Positions 9,501 to 18,078 of a DNA stretch of 64,000 nt are shown in pieces. The stretch comes from JADJXV01 sp046328995 (GTDB lineage: Bacteria > Bacteroidota > Ignavibacteria > Kapaibacteriales > UBA961). The notes beneath the pieces are model-generated. The model was not told where the DNA came from. It was given only the letters and a program-made list of their open reading frames with translations, and ran no database searches. The stretch's first letter is position 1, and each line of letters begins with the position of its first letter. The stretch is from contig JAXLVN010000001.1 in the NCBI GenBank assembly GCA_046328995.1, forward strand, positions 806,001 to 870,000. The letters run 5' to 3'. Position numbers and translations under genes: made by a program.

Positions 9501-12177
9501 ACCGAGCGTCGCAGAGAACATGAATATTCATGGCAACATGATCTGGGGCTTGTCCCGTACTAATGCCGGAGCAAGCCGCGCAGGTATTCACTTGTTCACC
9601 GACCGCAACGGCGCAGCCGGAATCAATGGTCTTATTACTGCAAGAATTGCGAACTACTTTACCCGTAATGACCAAATTGCAAACAATACGATCATGATGG
9701 CCAATGATAACATCAGCAATAGTGGTGGTGTCGTCGGTATCGGCGTACAACATGCAAAATCGACAACTCTTATGAACAATGCAATAGCGATGACCGGCAC
9801 AAATACAACAGCCGATATCGCAGGCGGATATCCACATGCAGCTCTCTTCTATCAAGGTTTACATCCAAAATATGTAGGCGGAATGACAGCAGATCGCAAT
9901 GCATACTGGTCACCGAATGCAGCAACCGTTCGCTTCTACGAAATCGATAGTATCAGCCAAACATTACTCGCCGGCTATCAAGACGAGTATCAAACCCTCG
10001 CACAATGGCGTGCATGGACCAAGCAAGACCTCAACAGCTTGATTGGAAACTGGACAGGCGATTATGTAACAACCGGAGTCGCTCCGATTCAATACGTACG
10101 TATCAGAACCAACCCTGCTCCAACAGGCTCGATTCTCAACAACCGCGGAGCAAGAATTGCCAATGTAACATCCGACGTTGATGGTCAAGCTCGCGGTTCT
10201 GCGGGTCAAGCATATGATATCGGTGCCGATGAGTTCAATGGTGTATCGTATGTCAACGATGTTGAAGTAACGACCATCTTAGCTCCACGCTCATATCGTA
10301 CAGGAGCATCACAAGTGAACTTTGCCGATGCAGAGCACTTAATGATTGATGCAAATGTGAAAGTCGTCGCCCGCCTCCGTAACAATGGCAGCATTTCTCA
10401 AGTAGTAAATGTAGTCGGAGAATATGCAGTAGAAAATTCAGCATCGAGTGGTAACTCCCTTCCGAGCTATCCTAGCTTCAGCGGCTTAAGCAATGTAACA
10501 GTTCAAATAGCAGCAGGCGAATCAAAAGATGTAGATTTAGGTGTATTAAGCCCACAATCATTGTCCCAATTGAGCGGTTACACGACCCCAATCTGGATGC
10601 AAAAACAGGTTGACTCTTCAATGCGCGTGAATGTGACTCCACGGTACAAGATTCAAGCACGTATAACAACCCCTGATGAAAACTTCGGCAACAACTCCGA
10701 TGCAATGGATGCACGATTCTATATCCGTCGTTCAAACATCAAGATGATGACAAGCTGGGTCGGCAAATCATATGCTCATACAAATGCAGCAAATGTATCG
10801 GGCGATCCACTCTATGCCCGTAACACAATTGCTCGTCTGAATGCAGACAGCTTGAAACGCGGCTTGGACGCAATCGGCTTCTGGAGCGGCTTAAAGACCG
10901 GAATCGCCATGTCAGATATCAATTATGATATCATGGATCGCGATGGATGGGAACCCCGTTCAGTAGATTATACCTGGTACAAGACCCTCGTATGGTCAGA
11001 AGACAACACCGGTATGACCCGCTTCGAGCGCGATAACATTCGTGACTTCGTGGCAGCAAGCAATGTCGTCAACACGAAAAAGAACTTCGTCATTGGTAGC
11101 CAAGAAATCGTCAAAACACACGTAGGTTTGAATGCTGTTAACGATGAATACTTCCCACGCTACACCTTACGCAGCCAACGCGGTAAATCAACAGCAGCAA
11201 TTCCGGCCGTTGTAACGACCCCGGTAGCAGCAGGTTATGCAATGCCTCCGATTGTAGCACCGTTCCGCTCGGATGTCGTCGGTATGACAATTGAAAAGAA
11301 CATCACAGAAAACATCAAAGGCACAGGCTTTGTCAATGGCACCTTTAGTGATCCATTACCATTACCTGCCCTTATGAGCGCTTATGTCGATGGCTTTACG
11401 CAAGGCTTGGCCCGTCCGGCCTTCAAATACACAACCAAAGATGCAAATGTAGCCGACTCAGCAATGGGTATTACGGTAACAGGCGCAGGAACGAACATCG
11501 TTCACTTGGGAGTTGACTGGCGCCATTATGGCAAAACGACACAAAGCAATGGTATCGAACGCGTTCTCCGCGGAACATTAGACTTCTTTGATGTCAATGA
11601 CGGTACCGTTGTTCCGGTAGAATTAGCAGACTTTGATGCCAAAGCAGCCGGAAAGAGCGTGAATGTATTCTGGAGCACCGCGAGCGAAAGCAACAGCGGT
11701 TGGTTCGAAGTAGAACGCAAGCAAGCAGGTAGTGAATTTGCAAATGTAGCGACCGTTCCGGCAGCCGGAACCAGCACAAGCATCCTCAACTACGGCATCA
11801 AAGATGAAAACGTCGAAAGCGGCGCGACCTATACCTATCGCTTGAAGAATGTAGATCGTGACGGCAAAACAGGCTATTCCTACGAAGTAGAAGTAGTCAT
11901 CGGCGGAGAATCAACAACACTGAGCTTAGGTAATGCAACACCAAGCCCAATCAACAATGAAAGCACAGTCAACTACAGCATGACCATTGGTGGCGATGTA
12001 GCGCTGAACTTATATGACATGATGGGTCGCTTGGTACAAAGTGTCGATAACGGCAACCGTGCAGCAGGAGCTCACGTAGCAACAATCAACAGCAACGGCC
12101 TCAGCAGTGGCATGTATCAATTAGTACTCAAAGTAGGCAGCGAAACAACTACCCGCTTGGTACAGATCGTAAAATAA
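6529..12177 (+). CDS. Giant T9SS-exported surface protein (GEVED, beta-helix, sorting domain)
   Basis: An 1882-residue exported protein. Residues 1-28 form a signal peptide ending SSMRAQ. A GEVED-type domain follows (about 70-195, with IWIDWDGNTVFND and GETEDYPLMI). Next come Ig-like regions with inter-domain disulphide candidates. Residues about 600-1235 are rich in asparagine and glycine with repeated short beta-strand patterns, consistent with a right-handed parallel beta-helix, and end at a DIGADEF motif. Residues about 1695-1795 resemble the fibronectin-like module often found just before sorting domains (VPVELADFDAK, SGWFEVERK). The last 75 residues are a type A T9SS C-terminal sorting domain ending TTRLVQIVK. 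It is probably anchored at or released from the cell surface. The substrate or partner is unknown. Confidence 0.85.
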   Translation: MKKFFRFLGVFVATALTLFGSNSSMRAQTVDPAPYCGALNNWYGQTCTTYWMGIGQVKITNGAATLLDKTSDCNGTQFYTYYNNVTPPTLIPGQTYNWEVRPYPGMTVNYTNQLSIWIDWDGNTVFNDAGAERIGGGQVGQLAPGSILTGTFTVPTSGFSPILRMRLRTMNSGTMTACGDVNYGETEDYPLMIGGGGIKDSYPTLNSVLLANRIYDGSPGFAKPSLLVNRTVAPLGQRITRFRFVVVSAGSLVPGTVVYEALDPITYSTTITNFNNATDPFTITASKAQGTATNGLPPSNPGNDGSFITTGIPAGTYRIEAIHELLSGTTVVSTTTYSNEFIIALNRDMSCVSIESPLSSNRQRYLRTYGIPIRAIFKNVGLESVTRYRAIAEVRRAIDGSLVRRDTVERSSASGSLPAAGLQSTVTDEVIINSNFVSNQADSFSLKVWCELLETVGNQFAYDEQISNDVQPRAGQTYVFQVWYLIDFETKQILNPPATGAYAGRTLNVSALFANNGLASDPVPATLTIKYNNQIISQTTITQEVPNGFYNTTIGFFPPFTPQNAGTYEFCIKILAPGDEYSPNDEKCMNVTVLDRLNGIYTIGSNSKPGVPGFPTIQTAVDALYRQGVRGAVTFQLTDPFYSVGSTSSSPCGPALELTSRIVGMDANNTVTFVADPQSTGLSKAGVVIQLNSCNGAGIELGQKYNVSNPNAIQFEFQSPDNANSRGYITFDGGPQKSLKFQLRSYANRRAVFYIGKRAYNNTVKNCIIELDPSTPELDFWSTLPGVTIESNAFKFGADSAGFGGNFSTFTAGIFQRNMPPSNEFGNNIEKLDTVIVENNVTYYGNKANKFIGNEIRGFGYGIASIGIGTLKKNNKLTRYYNSGTEIRDNMISKVRRAGIFLGYEDGAMVTGNKIFDVGLAATGKTGEANGIEVGGQQNNLSNLGFNNINCEIGRNEINGVTSDVFARGIKVQQSLNDLSSVVPPPGEYLQPSVAENMNIHGNMIWGLSRTNAGASRAGIHLFTDRNGAAGINGLITARIANYFTRNDQIANNTIMMANDNISNSGGVVGIGVQHAKSTTLMNNAIAMTGTNTTADIAGGYPHAALFYQGLHPKYVGGMTADRNAYWSPNAATVRFYEIDSISQTLLAGYQDEYQTLAQWRAWTKQDLNSLIGNWTGDYVTTGVAPIQYVRIRTNPAPTGSILNNRGARIANVTSDVDGQARGSAGQAYDIGADEFNGVSYVNDVEVTTILAPRSYRTGASQVNFADAEHLMIDANVKVVARLRNNGSISQVVNVVGEYAVENSASSGNSLPSYPSFSGLSNVTVQIAAGESKDVDLGVLSPQSLSQLSGYTTPIWMQKQVDSSMRVNVTPRYKIQARITTPDENFGNNSDAMDARFYIRRSNIKMMTSWVGKSYAHTNAANVSGDPLYARNTIARLNADSLKRGLDAIGFWSGLKTGIAMSDINYDIMDRDGWEPRSVDYTWYKTLVWSEDNTGMTRFERDNIRDFVAASNVVNTKKNFVIGSQEIVKTHVGLNAVNDEYFPRYTLRSQRGKSTAAIPAVVTTPVAAGYAMPPIVAPFRSDVVGMTIEKNITENIKGTGFVNGTFSDPLPLPALMSAYVDGFTQGLARPAFKYTTKDANVADSAMGITVTGAGTNIVHLGVDWRHYGKTTQSNGIERVLRGTLDFFDVNDGTVVPVELADFDAKAAGKSVNVFWSTASESNSGWFEVERKQAGSEFANVATVPAAGTSTSILNYGIKDENVESGATYTYRLKNVDRDGKTGYSYEVEVVIGGESTTLSLGNATPSPINNESTVNYSMTIGGDVALNLYDMMGRLVQSVDNGNRAAGAHVATINSNGLSSGMYQLVLKVGSETTTRLVQIVK

Positions 12178-12204
12178 TCACCTTCGGGTGATAGCAAATC
12201 GCAG

Positions 12205-12235
12205 CCGCCCTTTGGAAGTCAATTCCAAAGGGCGG
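12205..12235 (+). terminator. Hairpin after the giant surface-protein gene
   Basis: A perfect 13-bp stem (12205-12217 with 12223-12235, arms CCGCCCTTTGGAA and its complement) with a five-base loop. It is followed by only a weak T run, but its position 27 bp after the stop codon fits a terminator. Confidence 0.65.
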
Positions 12236-12384
12236 TCGGCGTTTAGAGAGGTACGGATTGTTCGACTCATGTCTCGTAGTGGATAGTAAATTACAGTTAT
12301 CAAGATTGCTCTAATAGAGAATAGGTACGATTATTGTGGAATAAAAGTGAAGATTCGAACTCAAGACATATACATTTGAATACC

Positions 12385-13161
12385 ATGGTGCCGTTATCCC
12401 CGTATATAATCACTTTTTGCAGTGGAAAAAGCGGAGTCGGAAAAAGTATTATTGCAGCAAACATTGCTTCCCTCCTCTCGAATCGAGGAGTAGAGATTCT
12501 ACTGTGTGATGCCCATCATACCTCCCCCGCTGTCGATAAATTATTCGGTATAGATCCAGTGTATTATTGGCAGGATATCGTCGTCAACCGTATTGATTTA
12601 CAAAGAATTACCGTTCAGCAACGACCGCACTTGAAGCTTGTGGCTGGTAGTCCTTCTTCCGAACTCCAGCTCTCGACTGAGCAGTTCAAATCGTCGTTAC
12701 AGACTATTATTTCCGAAATTAAGGCCGAATGTATTATTTTTGATTGTAATTCCGGAGTAAGCAGTGAGATTATTGAATGCTGCTCAATTTCAACAATTAT
12801 CTTTGTCGTCCTTACTGATGAACCCGGCGCTGTCATTGATGCGTACGGTCTGATCAAAATTATTCGGGCTCGTGTTCCGCTAAGCCAAATATATCTGATT
12901 ATTAATAATGTAATTGACCTCGAAGATGCAGATGATACAACAACGAAACTTAATCGAGCAACAACTCATTTTCTAGATTCGGAATATACGTCTATGGGGT
13001 TCATTCCCTACGATCGTGAAGTTCGCTCGTCAATTATACATCAACATGTTCTCTGCGATTATTCTCCGATGTCGCCTGCAGCACAGGCATTGGAAGCAAT
13101 GGCTTCCCAAATCAAGGATACCCTGGATGCAGTAAAGCCGGTCATCGCGACATCATACTGA
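12385..13161 (+). CDS. flhG: ParA/MinD-family ATPase, FlhG-like
   Basis: A MinD-type P-loop ATPase of 258 residues from the ATG at 12385; a TTG at 12334 would add 17 residues. The deviant Walker A, FCSGKSGVGKS with the extra signature lysine, begins about 10 residues in. It is followed by LLCDAHH, the Walker A' region, and a later FDCNSG that fills the switch II position. FlhG (FleN/YlxH) controls flagellar number with FlhF and acts through FliA or FliM. The identification leans on the downstream FliA-type sigma gene. No flhF is present. Without flagella it could position another surface machine. It follows a T9SS gene and a hairpin, so it is probably the first gene of its transcript. Confidence 0.75.
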   Translation: MVPLSPYIITFCSGKSGVGKSIIAANIASLLSNRGVEILLCDAHHTSPAVDKLFGIDPVYYWQDIVVNRIDLQRITVQQRPHLKLVAGSPSSELQLSTEQFKSSLQTIISEIKAECIIFDCNSGVSSEIIECCSISTIIFVVLTDEPGAVIDAYGLIKIIRARVPLSQIYLIINNVIDLEDADDTTTKLNRATTHFLDSEYTSMGFIPYDREVRSSIIHQHVLCDYSPMSPAAQALEAMASQIKDTLDAVKPVIATSY

Positions 13162-13174
13162 TAAAGAGACACTT

Positions 13175-13531
13175 ATGGCTAAGAAAAATTCAACAAAAGA
13201 TAAAAAGAAAGAAAAAAACGAGAAGTATTACAGTGACTATCCGATAAAATCTCTCTTTCAGGTAGCCATGCTCGCTGCTTCTATTTCTTTTATTCTTTTT
13301 TATCTCCGAAATACCGCGATCATTGATGCATTGTTTAAATCATTCCTTGTCTTTATTGCCGTCTCCGTCGCCGGAGCAGTGATTATTATCGTCGTATTTT
13401 CGATTCTCGGCTCAATAAAGCAACAGGAATACGAGCAGATGATCGCTCAAAAAAATGCTGAAAAGTCGGAAGATACTGCACCTACCCCGAATATGCTGCC
13501 CGGTTCGATGCAGGATCCAATAAAACTCTAA
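13175..13531 (+). CDS. Small two-helix membrane protein between flhG and fliA
   Basis: A 118-residue protein with no recognised family. A highly charged lysine-rich N-terminus (about residues 1-25) precedes two hydrophobic segments (about 29-46 and 55-80), then a polar tail of about 35 residues with PTPNMLPG. Two membrane helices with the tail and N-terminus on the same side, probably cytoplasmic, are predicted from the charge pattern. It begins 13 bp after the FlhG-like gene and ends 21 bp before the sigma factor, so it is almost certainly co-transcribed with them and may be a membrane partner of that regulatory set. Function unknown. Confidence 0.75.
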   Translation: MAKKNSTKDKKKEKNEKYYSDYPIKSLFQVAMLAASISFILFYLRNTAIIDALFKSFLVFIAVSVAGAVIIIVVFSILGSIKQQEYEQMIAQKNAEKSEDTAPTPNMLPGSMQDPIKL

Positions 13532-13552
13532 GAACTATAAATTGTTAGAATC

Positions 13553-14347
13553 ATGCTGTATCGATCACAACAACAGCTTCCCGAACAAGAACTCAACGAG
13601 CTATGGCAGGAGTACTTTCGTACGCGCAGTACTGCTGTACGGCACAAGCTTACTCTGCATTACCTGTGGCTTGTGCAGTATGCTTTAAGCGGAATGTCGT
13701 TACCCGGTCATTCTATCCTGGATGAAAATGATTTTCTTCATATTGGAATTATCGGACTCTATGATGCATTTGACCGATTCGAGCCTGAGCGAGGCCTTAA
13801 ATTCGATACGTTTGCTCTTCCTCGCATACGAGGCACGATCCTCGATGAGATGCGCAGACTCGATTGGCTCAGTCGTACGGCACGCAAAAAAGTACATGAT
13901 TATCTTGAAGTTGCCGATAGATTGCGGAGTACAGAAGGAAGAGAAGTCTCCTCGGAAGAGATTCGGCAGAAGCTGAATGTTACGCAGGAAGAGTACGAAT
14001 CATACCTCGCGGCAGCGGCGGCGGCCTTGTCGTCACTTTCGATGCAAAACAATAGAAATGCACGTGCAGAAGAAGAAGAACATGACATCATCCACGAAAT
14101 CGCTGACCCGGAATGGAATAATGTTCTCCAAAATTTGGCTGATGAAGAACAGACTCAATTTATCTCGGCGTATCTGCTAAAGCTGCCCGAGCGCAAGCGC
14201 CTCGTTATGATGATGTATTACTTTGAAGAGCTGACATTTAAAGAAATCGGACAGGTTCTCAATGTCACTGAAAGTAGAGTGTGCCAGATACACGGGCAGG
14301 TAGTCCATCATTTACGACTCAAAATGAAAGCGTTCGCTGATGCTTAA
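13553..14347 (+). CDS. fliA: RNA polymerase sigma factor, FliA/WhiG family
   Basis: A 264-residue sigma-70 family protein with region 2 (about residues 20-110, including FEPERGLKFDTFALPRIRG and ILDEMRRLDW), region 3 (about 115-165) and region 4 (about 205-258, with LPERKRLVMMMYYFEELTF, KEIGQVLNVTESRV). The PRIRGxILDExRRxDW signature is that of sigma-28, which transcribes late flagellar, motility and chemotaxis genes. It overlaps the following HDOD gene by eight bases and sits 21 bp after a small membrane protein. No flagellin, hook or anti-sigma FlgM gene is in the window, so its regulon here is open. Confidence 0.9.
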   Translation: MLYRSQQQLPEQELNELWQEYFRTRSTAVRHKLTLHYLWLVQYALSGMSLPGHSILDENDFLHIGIIGLYDAFDRFEPERGLKFDTFALPRIRGTILDEMRRLDWLSRTARKKVHDYLEVADRLRSTEGREVSSEEIRQKLNVTQEEYESYLAAAAAALSSLSMQNNRNARAEEEEHDIIHEIADPEWNNVLQNLADEEQTQFISAYLLKLPERKRLVMMMYYFEELTFKEIGQVLNVTESRVCQIHGQVVHHLRLKMKAFADA

Positions 14348-15275
14348 TCCTCAGATACAAGATAAATTAGAATCACTCCGACAGATTCCCACCATGCCGG
14401 CTATTGCCTCTGCAGTATTACAAACGATGGAAAATTCGGATGTCAATGGTGTAATTTTGGCAAAATTAATCGAACGCGATGCAGCGTTAACTGCGAGAGT
14501 TCTTGCTGTGGCAAACTCCCCTTTTTATGGCTTTTCCCGAAAAATCTCTACGGTCGAGCTCGCACTTGTACTCCTCGGACTCAGTACCATCAAAGAAATT
14601 ATCATCAGTCTCATCCTCCAGGGAATTTTCGCCAATACGCAAAGCAGTATTCTCGATATTACGACCTTTTGGCGGTACTCGGTCTTTTGCGGCTCGACTT
14701 CCCGTTTTTTAGCAAGAAAGCTCGGCTATCGCGTTGCGGGCGAAGCATTTGTCGCCGGCCTGATGCATGATATCGGAATACTTATCGAAGCGCAGTATCT
14801 CACGAAGGAATTTGTGGAAATTCAACGTGTTATAGATAAGAATGGAGTGTCATTCACGGAGGCGGAACATCATGTATTGGGCTGTACTCATTGCGATATC
14901 GGTGCTTGGTTCGCTGAGAAATGGCAGCTCCCGGCGCAATTACTAGAGTCGTTGTATTACCATCACAGTGCAGAATTAACCGAAAAAGAGACCCTTGCTC
15001 ATTTTAATGACGGTAAACCGATGCAGGAAAGCGCATATTACCTTCAGCAGCAAATTGAGCAGCCATTGACTGCACTTGTCGCGCTCTCGGAATTATTCGC
15101 AGCTGAGCTTGGATTCAAGCATTGGTCAGGCGAAGTCGATACGATGTCCCCACTCTACTTACCCACTCCCCTTGTTGAGCATCTGACCTCACTGCATTTC
15201 GATGACGAGTCTGGCTCGCTGCATGATCAGCTCCATTCCGAATTTGATTCTGCAATTGAGTTTACCCGAATATAA
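14340..15275 (+). CDS. HDOD domain signalling protein
   Basis: A 311-residue protein with an HDOD domain over about residues 10-215, opening LESLRQIPTMPAIASAVL and containing LTARVLAVANSPFYGF and the degenerate HD-like GLMHDIGILIEAQY. HDOD domains resemble HD-GYP phosphodiesterases but usually lack catalytic metal ligands. They act as protein-protein or regulatory modules in motility, biofilm and cyclic-di-GMP circuits. The ATG lies inside the end of the FliA gene (eight-base overlap), indicating translational coupling and a shared pathway. The C-terminal 90 residues have no recognised domain. A strong bidirectional hairpin ends the operon. Confidence 0.87.
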   Translation: MLNPQIQDKLESLRQIPTMPAIASAVLQTMENSDVNGVILAKLIERDAALTARVLAVANSPFYGFSRKISTVELALVLLGLSTIKEIIISLILQGIFANTQSSILDITTFWRYSVFCGSTSRFLARKLGYRVAGEAFVAGLMHDIGILIEAQYLTKEFVEIQRVIDKNGVSFTEAEHHVLGCTHCDIGAWFAEKWQLPAQLLESLYYHHSAELTEKETLAHFNDGKPMQESAYYLQQQIEQPLTALVALSELFAAELGFKHWSGEVDTMSPLYLPTPLVEHLTSLHFDDESGSLHDQLHSEFDSAIEFTRI

Positions 15276-15305
15276 TCTCCGGACGAAATACCAACAGATA
15301 CATAC

Positions 15306-15342
15306 AAAAAGAGCCGTCTTTGATTCAAAGACGGCTCTTTTT
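15306..15342. terminator. Bidirectional terminator between convergent genes
   Basis: Near-perfect inverted repeat with AAAAAGAGCCGTCTTTG on one arm and its complement on the other, bounded by A and T runs. It can terminate the flhG-fliA-HDOD operon from the left and the lipoprotein gene from the right. Confidence 0.9.
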
Positions 15343-15358
15343 AGTAGGATATATTTGA

Positions 15359-15943
15359 TTAGATTGCGCTCGCGCCATCTACTTTCAATTGGAACGTGAG
15401 CTTCATTTCACTGGTCATGGATTTGATGGTACCGGTGGTACCATTGAGAGTATATGTCGCATATACACAGAATTTCGGACGGCTTTTAATTTGATTCACT
15501 GCTGCATTCAATGCCGCATCGGTCACAGAAATAGACTGTGGAGCACTCATCAAGGTAGCAACGCTGACATTGGAGAATGAACCCAACAAATACTCGGTGT
15601 TATCGCCATAAGAAGGATCAAATTTGAGCTTATAGGTAATATTATCGTACTTGGCTACCGATGAAGCAGGTGTGCCTTCGTACGTCATCACTTGGAACGT
15701 GAGCTCTGAAATTGATGCTGATTTTACTTTGTCTTTGTTGTCATTAAACTTCGAATTTGACGTTAAATCCGTGCACTCCGGAGTAGCAGCATGAGGCATG
15801 ACAGCATTAGTCACCGTAGGATTGAATGTCACGGTAATCGGTACATTAATCTCTGTCAGACTGTTGAGCTTATCGCAACCGATAGAGAGAAAGCAGAAGG
15901 CGCTTATACCCATCAAAACAACTCGTGTAAGGATGTGTTTCAT
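15359..15943 (-). CDS. Putative lipoprotein of unknown function
   Basis: A 194-residue exported protein. Residues 1-23 form a lipoprotein signal peptide with lipobox SIGC and the modified cysteine at 23. The mature part is rich in Thr, Ser and Val with alternating hydrophobic residues and looks mostly beta-stranded. Two further cysteines (in PECTDL and KFCVYATY) could form a disulphide. No family is recognised. It is separated by 177 bp from the next minus-strand gene, so it probably has its own promoter, and it ends at the bidirectional hairpin shared with the HDOD operon. Confidence 0.8.
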   Translation of the reverse strand: MKHILTRVVLMGISAFCFLSIGCDKLNSLTEINVPITVTFNPTVTNAVMPHAATPECTDLTSNSKFNDNKDKVKSASISELTFQVMTYEGTPASSVAKYDNITYKLKFDPSYGDNTEYLLGSFSNVSVATLMSAPQSISVTDAALNAAVNQIKSRPKFCVYATYTLNGTTGTIKSMTSEMKLTFQLKVDGASAI

Positions 15944-16120
15944 AATAATTCCTATAAAAAAGTAAAAAAAATGTAGAAAGTATGTACTTCAGTTGCAAAC
16001 TAACAAAATAAAATCTAATGAGCAAATAGTATGGTAGAAATTATACAACGAATTTATAAATCAACGAATAAAGGTGAATTATGTGTATCCGGTTCACCAT
16101 ACGGCAGCACAGCTGATGTA

Positions 16121-17434
16121 CTATGGTACAGAGATATCCACTCGTCTGAATTTCCATCGTTCTCCCGAGTTGACTTCCCTGCCGCGAATACTCTTCTCGC
16201 CATCCCATTGTATTTGCTTGGCACGGATTCCGCTTGCGTGCAGGAGCTTCGCAACAGACTGAGCACGTTTTTTTGAAAGCGTCATATTCAGGTGATCAGA
16301 CCCGGTATCGTCCGTATAACCGGTGACGATGATATTCTTTCTGCCGGAAATCTTTGTTGCTATTTGTGTAATTAACGTCCGCATGCTGTCCGTGATTCTA
16401 CTTTCACCGGTCTCGAAATAAAGCTGATACGTCTCCGGAGTATCACGGTTGTTCTCTTTAATGTACTGTTCTAAATTCACCGTCTGCGGCCGGACATCCT
16501 TTGGCAGGCAGACAAAATAGATCCCTTCAAGCTGATTAATCGAGTCAGCAGATACGATACAGGCAGTATCTCCGGCAGCATTTATTGATATCGATAACTC
16601 ATCGGCAAACGTATTAATGGAAGGTCCAAGGTTTTGAGGCTTTGACCATGACAACCACGTATCGTCAAGCCGCCGGGTCACATATAAATCACTCGCTCCG
16701 TATCCGCCTTTGCGCGAGGACGAGAAATACAGTGTCTTACCATCAAGTGCAAGGAATGGAGACACTTCCATTCCTATTGAATTTACCGTCGGTCCCAATG
16801 ACACAGGTTCCGTCCATTTCCCTGCCGCATCTTTAAGCGAGAAATACAGATCTAATTCACCAAGGACATCTTTTCGGGCAAGTGCAAAGAGTAAAACGGC
16901 GTTGTCCGAGCTAAGACTTGCATAAAAATATCCCGATGTATTATAAAAATTAGGAATTACAATGGGTACCGGCTTAGTCCATGCGCTCCCGTTCCATGTC
17001 GTTACCGAAAATCCGGGTACTTTCTCACCGTCAGGCGTATCGGCATAGACTCCGCCGACGAGGGCTGATTTACCGTCGGGAGAGATGGAAAACAGCACAT
17101 CACATCCACGGGTGTTCAATGGTGCACCGATGTTGACCGGCTCACTCCATGTGCCGTCTGCCTGGCGGTCAGAATACCAGATATCATCACAATCACGGGT
17201 AGAACCTATATTAAACGGATGATACTTACGGTCAAAATAGAGTCTGCGGCCGTCAGGGGTGAGCACCGGTTGGATCGTCGGTCGATAGGAATTGATGTTG
17301 TTGGGGAGTCTCGTTTTGCAACCGAAAGCTGACATATCTTCAAGTCGATTCTCTGAGCGAGCGGTCGTTTTAGACTGTGCCAACAGTGCTGATGGGAGGA
17401 GAATGAGTGTAAGGAGGAACACAAATATTTTCAT
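16121..17434 (-). CDS. PD40-repeat / OmpA-like peptidoglycan-binding outer membrane protein
   Basis: A 437-residue exported protein. The signal peptide (MKIFVFLLTLILLPSALLA, cleavage before Gln20) is followed by a beta-propeller-like region of WD40-like PD40 repeats (about 50-300) with recurring TPDGRRLYF, SPDGKSALV and LDGKTLYFSSSRKGGYG motifs. The C-terminal 110 residues are an OmpA-like domain: YQLYFETGESRITD, NIIVTGYTDDTGSDHLNMTL and KKRAQSVAKLL carry the peptidoglycan-binding pattern. This architecture is common in Bacteroidota outer-membrane proteins, some linked to T9SS (PorE-like). Identity with PorE is possible but not shown. It is last in the recR-methyltransferase-lipoprotein run, starting 13 bp after the lipoprotein stop. 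Confidence 0.87.
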   Translation of the reverse strand: MKIFVFLLTLILLPSALLAQSKTTARSENRLEDMSAFGCKTRLPNNINSYRPTIQPVLTPDGRRLYFDRKYHPFNIGSTRDCDDIWYSDRQADGTWSEPVNIGAPLNTRGCDVLFSISPDGKSALVGGVYADTPDGEKVPGFSVTTWNGSAWTKPVPIVIPNFYNTSGYFYASLSSDNAVLLFALARKDVLGELDLYFSLKDAAGKWTEPVSLGPTVNSIGMEVSPFLALDGKTLYFSSSRKGGYGASDLYVTRRLDDTWLSWSKPQNLGPSINTFADELSISINAAGDTACIVSADSINQLEGIYFVCLPKDVRPQTVNLEQYIKENNRDTPETYQLYFETGESRITDSMRTLITQIATKISGRKNIIVTGYTDDTGSDHLNMTLSKKRAQSVAKLLHASGIRAKQIQWDGEKSIRGREVNSGERWKFRRVDISVP

Positions 17435-17447
17435 ACTATAGATATCA

Positions 17448-18053
17448 TTAGTTACTAAATTGAGCTTTAAAGAGCGACCATGTAGAATTCACCGTATCAC
17501 TCTGCGTCGGGCTCGAATCGGCCCATCGAACAATGCTCCAAAGTCCGCTTGTCTGCGGTGCCACCGTGAGCCGGATATACCCACGGACCTGCGTAGGTAT
17601 GGTCTGCACGCGATGAGGCACCGTCAGCACATACTCAGCCTGAAACACCGTAGAATCCGGAGTAGTCACATCGTAGCGATCGTTGATAAATAGCAGTGCC
17701 GGCGTGGCATCGGAAGCAGAGGTATTCATTAATGACTGGAATGCCTGGCGCTCTTTACCGACATTCCATTGTAAAAACAAACTCGGGTATAATGCACTAA
17801 CACTTAAGCTCGGCTCGAAGACGAAGGGAGTAGTAGCGCCTTTGGTCGTATCGGATAGGCATTGTATGTAGTTCTCGGTGTTTTTTTCGAGAATGGCATT
17901 TTTCAGATTACCAATCACCAGTTGAGCAGATGTCGGAGGGATAAAGGACGAACGTGCCGACGTGGGATCCTCAGGGTCACGAGTCGAAAAAATAGTACAC
18001 CCGGTAATAGTGCAGACAGCTATACTCATTAAACACTGAATGAGGTATTTCAT
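17448..18053 (-). CDS. Putative lipoprotein of unknown function
   Basis: Starting at the ATG at 18053 the product is 201 residues and opens with a lipoprotein signal peptide, MKYLIQCLMSIAVCTITGC, with the lipidated Cys at position 19. An upstream in-frame ATG at 18095 would overlap the methyltransferase gene and bury the signal peptide, so the later start is preferred. The mature region contains an NTF2-like pattern (LKNAILEKNTENYIQCLSD near the start, a WSIVRWAD strand near the end) often seen in small lipoproteins of this phylum, but this is only a resemblance. It lies between a methyltransferase and a PD40/OmpA protein on the same strand, so it may be part of an envelope complex. Confidence 0.75.
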   Translation of the reverse strand: MKYLIQCLMSIAVCTITGCTIFSTRDPEDPTSARSSFIPPTSAQLVIGNLKNAILEKNTENYIQCLSDTTKGATTPFVFEPSLSVSALYPSLFLQWNVGKERQAFQSLMNTSASDATPALLFINDRYDVTTPDSTVFQAEYVLTVPHRVQTIPTQVRGYIRLTVAPQTSGLWSIVRWADSSPTQSDTVNSTWSLFKAQFSN

Positions 18054-18078
18054 TGGGAATGTCATGGTCGGTAGCATG

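Noticed and set aside
6529..12177. A possible codon-use shift along the giant surface gene
   Set aside because: Glycine codons seem to move from GGT toward GGC late in the gene, but inspection shows mixed use throughout; not counted, so not claimed.
12334..12384. TTG start giving a 17-residue longer FlhG-like protein
   Set aside because: The extra residues are polar and unlike the family; the ATG at 12385 places the P-loop at the usual distance. Not fully excluded.
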